Source of the DNA: Flavobacteriales bacterium UBA7519
GTDB lineage: Bacteria; Bacteroidota; Bacteroidia; Flavobacteriales; Weeksellaceae
Reading direction: 5' to 3'
DNA length: 9,726 nucleotides
NCBI GenBank assembly: GCA_002476905.1
Contig: DLND01000015.1
Coordinates: 8,699 to 18,424, forward strand
Shown here: piece after piece, positions 5,413 through 9,726 of the stretch
Numbering within the stretch: the stretch's first letter is position 1
Layout of the letters: the number at the start of each line of letters is the position of its first letter
Made by a program: the position numbers and the translations under genes
Notes under the pieces: model-generated
What the model was told of the DNA's origin: nothing
Databases searched by the model: none
What the model saw: only the letters and a program-made list of their open reading frames with translations

Positions 5413-7827
5413 TTATTCGTATTTCAAATATTTCACAAGATTCACTTTTGTGGCTTGATACGCTTTGATGCTTACCACAGCGAATGTCAAAATCAATAAT
5501 AAAATCAAACTAAGAATGAACGGAAAAACCGGCATATCAATTCGGTAAGCGAAATCTTTCAGCCATTCGTTCATCAAATAATAACTGATGGGGATACTGA
5601 TTAAAACAGCAATCAACGTAATCCAAAGGAATTGTTTCGTTAATCCAACAATCAAAGTTCCGTCTGATGCGCCTAAAGTTTTTCTGATGGCGACATCTTT
5701 CAGTTTCTGCTCAATCATCAATGATGATAAAGCGAATAGTCCGAGCAATGCAACCATCAAAACCATTGCATTCAAGATTGTGAAAAGAGTTTGTTGTTTC
5801 TGATATTTCACAAAACTTTCAGCGAATTTTTTATCTATAAAATAAGAATCAAAAGGATAACCCGGCTCTACATTATTCTGCCAATAGGTTTTGATTCTTT
5901 TCAGAGTCCCGTCAATATCATCTGCTTTTAATTTCAACTGAATATTATAAACATCGTATCGTTTCCATTCTGTTTCCCTGTAATGGAAAAACACGATAGG
6001 TTCCACAGCTTTTCTGGGATTCAGGATATTAAAATCTTTTACAATTCCTACAATATGATAAGGTTTATTGTCAAATCCCGGACGGAATTCGTTCTTGAAA
6101 GCTTGGTCATCTGTCCATCCAAATTTGTTCACAAAAGCCTCATTGACCAAAACATTAGCGATAGTGTCAGATGCGAGATTCGGGTCTAGCCAACGTCCTT
6201 TTTTCAATTTGACATTCATAAACTGAAGGTAATTGTAATCCATAGAACCGTGCTGAGCGAAAATACTTTTGTCCATATAATCCATATTGGAATTGCTGAA
6301 TCTACCACTTCCAGGAACTGCTTCTCCATAAGAAACCGCCTCAACACCTTGGATTTTTCTCATCTCATTTTTGATACGTTCGTATTTTAACCAAGGTTTT
6401 GCATCATTCTCACTGAAATTAATTAACAAAACTTGCTTTCCACTATAACCAAGATCTTTGTCCATCATATATTTCACCTGATTATTGACAATCAAACCTC
6501 CAATGATGAAGAATGATGAAATGATGAGTTGTAAAGTCAAAATTCCGTTTCTTAACCAAACGCCGTGTTTGCTTCTGGCGAAATTTCCTTTCAAAGTTTC
6601 AATAGCTTTGAAGTTGGCGAGATAAGTTGCCGGAATCAATCCCGAAATCAACGTAACCGCCAAAACCATAGCAAATGAATAATAGTAAATACGCCAGTCA
6701 TTCATCACGATTTCTTTGTCATAAAACTTGTTGAAGCTTGGCAAAAGCAATTCTGTTAAAGCTAACGCCAAAACATATGAAGCAAAACAAATGATAAATG
6801 TTTCCAACAAAAACTGAAGAACCAGATTGGATTTTGTACTTCCAATCGCTTTTCTTACGCCTATTTCTTTAGCTCGCTGAGACGCCTGCGCTGTCTTCAG
6901 ATTAATAAAATTAATGGCTGAAAGGATGACAATCAAAACTGAAAGTGTAAACAAAATCATCATCGTTTTAAAATCGCCATTTCCAAACCACGATGCTTTG
7001 GCGTGCAGTTTTATCTCATCAATCGGTGTAAACAAACTTCCTGTTGGTCCGTACAATTCCAAATATTTCACCGGACTTATACCTGCACCTTGCGCATCTC
7101 TTTTTGCTCTAAATAAAAAGATATTGTCGTAGAATTTCTGTTGCAAAGCTTCCACATCTGTTCCAGGTTTAAGCAAAAAGAAACATCCGTAATTGAAATT
7201 CCCCCATTGTTCTTTATCATTTTTCATCTGTTCAAAAGGTGCGATGATAAATTCTGGTTTTATCTGGCTATTTTCGGTCGGCAATTCATACACCGCAGTT
7301 ACAACATAATCTTTGTTATCAAATTTTACATTTTCGCCGGCCACGTTCGTCTTCCCAAAAAGATTTTTGGCTGCTTTTGTGGAAAGTGCAATCACTTTAT
7401 CGCCTTTCAAAGCATCTTTATAACTTCCGGAAACCAATTTGAATGGAAAAAAATTGAAAAAACTTTCAGAAGCAGACATCCCGTCTCCCTGATAAACCGT
7501 TTTGTTTTTCGTAGTCATTTTACGACCCATTCCGGAACCATTGAACAAAACGAAATCCTTAACCTCCGGAATCACTTTCACAGCGCGCTCCGCCATTGGA
7601 ACAGAAATATTATTTCCATAAGTATTTTCTGCTTTGTTATGAGTTTGGAAAGCGTAGATATTTTCCTTTTTTGGATTCCATTTTTCGAAAGATTCTTCAT
7701 CATTCCAGTGCATCAGGATAAGCATAAATCCTGTTAATCCAATAGTCAATCCAAACAAATTAATGATGGTAGAAAGCCAGTTTTTTTTATAATTGATGAA
7801 GGCAATTTTGAGCCAGTTGTTAAGCAT
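5413..7827 (-). CDS. ABC transporter permease, MacB/FtsX family (first paralogue)
   Basis: Inner membrane permease, 804 aa, with the same two-halved FtsX layout as its downstream paralogue. Membrane segments are near residues 20-40, 289-310, 336-360, 380-402, 426-448, 682-704, 732-750 and 767-788. MacB_PCD-like periplasmic domains lie at about 41-288 and 449-681. ATPase-docking segments are QRAKEIGVRKAIGSTKSNL (317-335) and EQKLKDVAIRKTLGA (706-720). Between the paralogues, 30 of 34 residues around the first docking segment are identical and both end in NLVKYLKYE, while the first periplasmic domains are much less alike. Conserved cytosolic and membrane faces with diverged periplasmic faces fit two permeases sharing one ATPase but meeting different substrates or partners; that reading is inference. 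The gene lies 105 bp after the ATPase gene, and this gap is filled by a heptad inverted-repeat element ending 13 bp before the ATG. No frameshift or lesion is seen. Confidence 0.93.
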   Translation of the reverse strand: MLNNWLKIAFINYKKNWLSTIINLFGLTIGLTGFMLILMHWNDEESFEKWNPKKENIYAFQTHNKAENTYGNNISVPMAERAVKVIPEVKDFVLFNGSGMGRKMTTKNKTVYQGDGMSASESFFNFFPFKLVSGSYKDALKGDKVIALSTKAAKNLFGKTNVAGENVKFDNKDYVVTAVYELPTENSQIKPEFIIAPFEQMKNDKEQWGNFNYGCFFLLKPGTDVEALQQKFYDNIFLFRAKRDAQGAGISPVKYLELYGPTGSLFTPIDEIKLHAKASWFGNGDFKTMMILFTLSVLIVILSAINFINLKTAQASQRAKEIGVRKAIGSTKSNLVLQFLLETFIICFASYVLALALTELLLPSFNKFYDKEIVMNDWRIYYYSFAMVLAVTLISGLIPATYLANFKAIETLKGNFARSKHGVWLRNGILTLQLIISSFFIIGGLIVNNQVKYMMDKDLGYSGKQVLLINFSENDAKPWLKYERIKNEMRKIQGVEAVSYGEAVPGSGRFSNSNMDYMDKSIFAQHGSMDYNYLQFMNVKLKKGRWLDPNLASDTIANVLVNEAFVNKFGWTDDQAFKNEFRPGFDNKPYHIVGIVKDFNILNPRKAVEPIVFFHYRETEWKRYDVYNIQLKLKADDIDGTLKRIKTYWQNNVEPGYPFDSYFIDKKFAESFVKYQKQQTLFTILNAMVLMVALLGLFALSSLMIEQKLKDVAIRKTLGASDGTLIVGLTKQFLWITLIAVLISIPISYYLMNEWLKDFAYRIDMPVFPFILSLILLLILTFAVVSIKAYQATKVNLVKYLKYE

Positions 7828-7840
7828 AATTGTTGATTTT

Positions 7841-7930
7841 GTCCGAAGTCCGAAGTCGGGAGTCGGAAGATTAAAAGGTAATGTTTATTTGGTTTTGCGA
7901 CTTCGGACTTCCGTCTTCCGTCTTCCAGCC
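7841..7930. repeat. Heptad inverted-repeat element, well-preserved copy, filling the ATPase-permease gap
   Basis: The left arm is four consecutive 7-bp units close to GTCSGAA (7841-7868; the third unit has GGGA). The right arm is four inverted units close to GWCTTCC (7899-7926). Bases 7845-7858 (GAAGTCCGAAGTCG) are perfectly complementary to 7898-7911, a 14-bp inverted repeat with a 39-base loop; because the units repeat, pairing could also shift by 7 bp. The element ends 2 bp from the ATPase stop codon on one side and 13 bp from the permease ATG on the other. From memory, tandem GGAAGTC-type phrases are frequent between genes in Chryseobacterium and related genomes. Confidence 0.8.
7871..7882 (-). 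promoter_or_regulatory. Spacer motif TTAAAAGGTAAT, possible internal -7 box
   Basis: On the minus strand this is ATTACCTTTTAA, containing TACCTTTT, one mismatch from TAnnTTTG. It lies in the loop of the heptad element and is shared, with one difference, with the spacer of the second element. No clear -33 element is visible upstream, so the regulatory role is tentative. Confidence 0.25.
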
Positions 7931-7932
7931 TT

Positions 7933-8655
7933 TTACTCAAAGTTTTTTGCGTCTGCTTTTTCGAAAACATCCTTTCTTTGGGAAGAATGTTCCTCGCTGA
8001 AAATCTCGCCGTCTTTCATATTTACGATTCTGGAAGCGTAGCCCGCATCATAGGAAGAGTGCGTTACCATTGCAATTGTAGAACCTTCTCTGTGAAGTTC
8101 TGCAAGGAGATTCATTACCTCATTTCCGTTGGAGCTGTCGAGATTTCCGGTTGGCTCATCGGCAAGAATCAATTTTGGTCTCGTTACCAAAGCTCTTGCA
8201 ACCGCTGCTCTCTGTTGTTGTCCTCCGGAAAGCTGCTGCGGATAATGTTTTGCCCTGTGAGCAATGTTGATTTTCTCCATAATTTCTTCCACTCTTCTTT
8301 TTCTTTCCGAAGAAGAAACGCCGTTGTAAATCAAAGGCAGCTCGATATTTTCATAAACCGTGAGTTCATCAATCAGGTTAAAATTCTGAAAAATAAAACC
8401 GATATTTTTCTTTCGGATGTCTGATTTTTTCTTTTCAGAAGTTCCGATGGTTTCAATGGATTCAAACTGATAAGAACCAGAAGAAGCGCTGTCCAAAAGT
8501 CCAAGAATATTAAGAAAAGTTGATTTCCCACAACCTGAAGGTCCCATTATTGCAACAAATTCGCCTTCTTTGATTTGCAGGCTTACATTGTTAAGCGCGT
8601 TAGTTTGAACATCTTCAGTTTTATAGATTTTTGAAAGGTTGGTGATGTTTATCAT
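7933..8655 (-). CDS. ABC transporter ATP-binding protein, MacB/LolD type
   Basis: Cytoplasmic ATPase that powers FtsX/MacB-class permeases by dimerising on ATP. The 240-aa protein is one complete nucleotide-binding domain with every expected motif: Walker A GPSGCGKST (38-46), Q-loop at Q90 (FIFQNFNL), signature LSGGQQQR (142-149), Walker B LILADEP (162-168) with catalytic E167, D-loop GNLDS (170-174) and H-loop H199 (VTHS). The opening IxxLSKIYKTEDVQTNALNNV is typical of the LolD/MacB subgroup, and no membrane segment is fused, unlike E. coli MacB. The start is the first Met and sits directly before the conserved opening. It lies 33 bp after the metallopeptidase-like gene and 105 bp before the first permease gene. 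As the only ATPase in view, it presumably serves both permeases. A short hydrophilic tail (about 221-240) follows the core domain. Confidence 0.95.
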   Translation of the reverse strand: MINITNLSKIYKTEDVQTNALNNVSLQIKEGEFVAIMGPSGCGKSTFLNILGLLDSASSGSYQFESIETIGTSEKKKSDIRKKNIGFIFQNFNLIDELTVYENIELPLIYNGVSSSERKRRVEEIMEKINIAHRAKHYPQQLSGGQQQRAAVARALVTRPKLILADEPTGNLDSSNGNEVMNLLAELHREGSTIAMVTHSSYDAGYASRIVNMKDGEIFSEEHSSQRKDVFEKADAKNFE

Positions 8656-8688
8656 TTTATTAATTTTTTAAGTTTATTGATTATTTAG

Positions 8689-9726
8689 TTATTGTTTCCA
8701 GTTTTTAATGGTGTAATTCAGACTCGTATTTTTATCAATTGATAAGGCTACATCTTTACCTTCTTCGATTCCGTCAATAATTCCTTCTGTATCCCAACTT
8801 CCTTTGGTCAATTTGAATCTCAAATCAGGATAAGAATCGAAAGTAATTTGTCTGGTTGTTTCGTTCGTTTTATCGAGTTTAATTTTCTGAGGGTTCCAAG
8901 AACCGATTGCCGATTGATTGCCTGTGATATAAACATCTCCGCTATTTTCAGGAACAGTAAGCGTCAAAGTAATCTGATATTTTTCATTAGGCAAACCTAG
9001 TTTTTCTCTTACTTTTTCTACACTTGTTTTGTCTAAAACAGTTAACAACTCAGGAACAAAATCTTTAAATGTTTTATATTTTTTTCTATTGTTTTCATAC
9101 TCTTCCATTTTCTTTTCGAAGTCTGGAATGAGAACAAAAGAATTTTCTAGGATGTGTTGTTTTCTTAATTTTTCAGCCAATTGAGTATTTCCGTTAGTCA
9201 AAGCAATTCTGATTTCTCCCGTTCTTACTATATGTTCGCCCACACAAGACGGCCAATAAGAATAACCTTGTCCGTCCATTTTCCCGATAAGAGCTTCAGA
9301 CATCAGATTATTACTTTCATTAATTTTCGATTCGTATTGACCTAAATATTGATTAACGAATGAATGTCCAAACTCGTGCGTGATTAAAAAGTTGGTTGTT
9401 TCTGGATGATTGAATCCAAATTCTGTGTAATCTTTGATATTATTTTTCTTTTTCAACGGAACATAAGCACTACTAATCATATTTGCAATTTGTCCTTTAT
9501 CAGACTTGAACATTGGTCCGTTGCCGTGCCAGAATACCTCGCTGTAAGGCAAAACATCAAATGGATTCACGTAAAATCGGTAAGCCAGAAATTTCTGTCC
9601 ATAATATTTTTCCATCTCCGCCATATAGCCGGCCTGAATGTTTTTTTTGACTTCGTTTTTCGCACCTTCAATGAAATGACTTTGGGATTTGAAGAATGCA
9701 CCTAGCTTTCTCTCGACGTAAAATTC
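8689..9726 (-). CDS. DUF4932-like zinc metallopeptidase with C-terminal CBM20-like domain, N-terminus cut by the right edge
   Basis: The frame is open from the last base of the window (GAA TTT TAC ...) to the stop at 8689, giving 345 visible residues. The Met at 9624 (visible residue 35) is therefore internal rather than the start. HEFGH at visible residues 117-121 is an HExxH zinc site within TTNFLITHEFGHSFVNQYL, resembling the DUF4932 family as I remember it. E164 in CVGEHIVR is a plausible third zinc ligand on a later helix, which would make it a gluzincin-type fold. Residues about 249-340 form a beta-rich domain with VYITGNQSAIGSWNPQ (265-280) and FKLTKGSWDTEG (304-315), like CBM20/starch-binding domains. 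Any signal peptide would lie beyond the edge, so location is unproven, though secretion or envelope location is likely. It is 33 bp before the ABC ATPase gene on the same strand, suggesting co-transcription. The substrate is unknown, and proteolytic activity is inferred from the motif alone. Confidence 0.75.
   Translation of the reverse strand, partial: EFYVERKLGAFFKSQSHFIEGAKNEVKKNIQAGYMAEMEKYYGQKFLAYRFYVNPFDVLPYSEVFWHGNGPMFKSDKGQIANMISSAYVPLKKKNNIKDYTEFGFNHPETTNFLITHEFGHSFVNQYLGQYESKINESNNLMSEALIGKMDGQGYSYWPSCVGEHIVRTGEIRIALTNGNTQLAEKLRKQHILENSFVLIPDFEKKMEEYENNRKKYKTFKDFVPELLTVLDKTSVEKVREKLGLPNEKYQITLTLTVPENSGDVYITGNQSAIGSWNPQKIKLDKTNETTRQITFDSYPDLRFKLTKGSWDTEGIIDGIEEGKDVALSIDKNTSLNYTIKNWKQ

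Noticed and set aside
7141..7737. 198-codon plus-strand open frame antisense to the first permease
   Set aside because: The opposite strand encodes a well-conserved periplasmic domain; the antisense translation has no family resemblance or plausible start context.
2876..7827. Possible composite transposon or recombination repeat made by the two permease genes
   Set aside because: The similarity is explained by paralogy across whole coding sequences; there are no transposase genes, sharp repeat ends or target duplications.
7841..7930. Heptad array as a CRISPR-like or iteron origin array
   Set aside because: The units are only 7 bp, contiguous without spacers, and inverted across a single centre; there are no cas or replication genes nearby.
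7746..7970. 74-codon minus-strand frame spanning the ATPase-permease gap
   Set aside because: It overlaps both neighbouring genes, and its middle is the translation of the heptad repeat, a usual source of spurious small proteins.
7978..8424. 148-codon plus-strand frame antisense to the ABC ATPase
   Set aside because: The complementary strand carries every ATPase motif in frame; the antisense product shows none.

Overview
The window looks like chromosomal DNA of a flavobacterium, most likely Chryseobacterium or a close relative in the Weeksellaceae. The basis is AT-rich sequence, A-rich leaders instead of Shine-Dalgarno sites, full-length two-halved FtsX/MacB permeases ending in NLVKYLKYE, a DUF4932-like protein, and short intergenic repeats of kinds I associate with Bacteroidota. 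No marker gene is present, so the genus is an inference. No tRNA, rRNA, CRISPR array or insertion sequence was seen. All six supported genes are on the minus strand, so transcription runs from the right end of the window to the left.

Right to middle (9726 to 1552): five genes form a probable operon. In transcription order they are a zinc-metallopeptidase-like protein with a C-terminal carbohydrate-binding-like domain (cut by the right edge), an ABC ATPase of the MacB/LolD type, two tandem paralogous 8-TM permeases (804 and 809 aa), and a TolC-family outer membrane protein. The gaps are 33, 105, 107 and 34 bp. A good intrinsic terminator lies about 70 bp after tolC (1444-1482). The ATPase, the permeases and TolC read as a MacB-like export machine, but no periplasmic adaptor (MacA/HlyD type) is encoded in the window and the substrate cannot be read from sequence.

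The most unusual structure is in the two gaps before the permease genes. Each gap is filled from stop codon to start codon by the same design: an array of 7-bp units, a spacer with a shared 12-bp motif (TTAAAASGTAAT), and an inverted array of 7-bp units. The upstream copy (7841-7930) contains a perfect 14-bp inverted repeat; the downstream copy (5321-5412) is more degenerate. In mRNA either could fold into a long hairpin ending 13-15 nt before the start codon.

Left (1551 to 1): a 335-bp gene-free stretch holds the operon terminator, a second stem-loop, two dispersed-repeat-like segments and a candidate promoter. It is followed by the first 405 codons of a DNA topoisomerase III gene (topB), which runs off the left edge and was found by direct reverse-strand translation.
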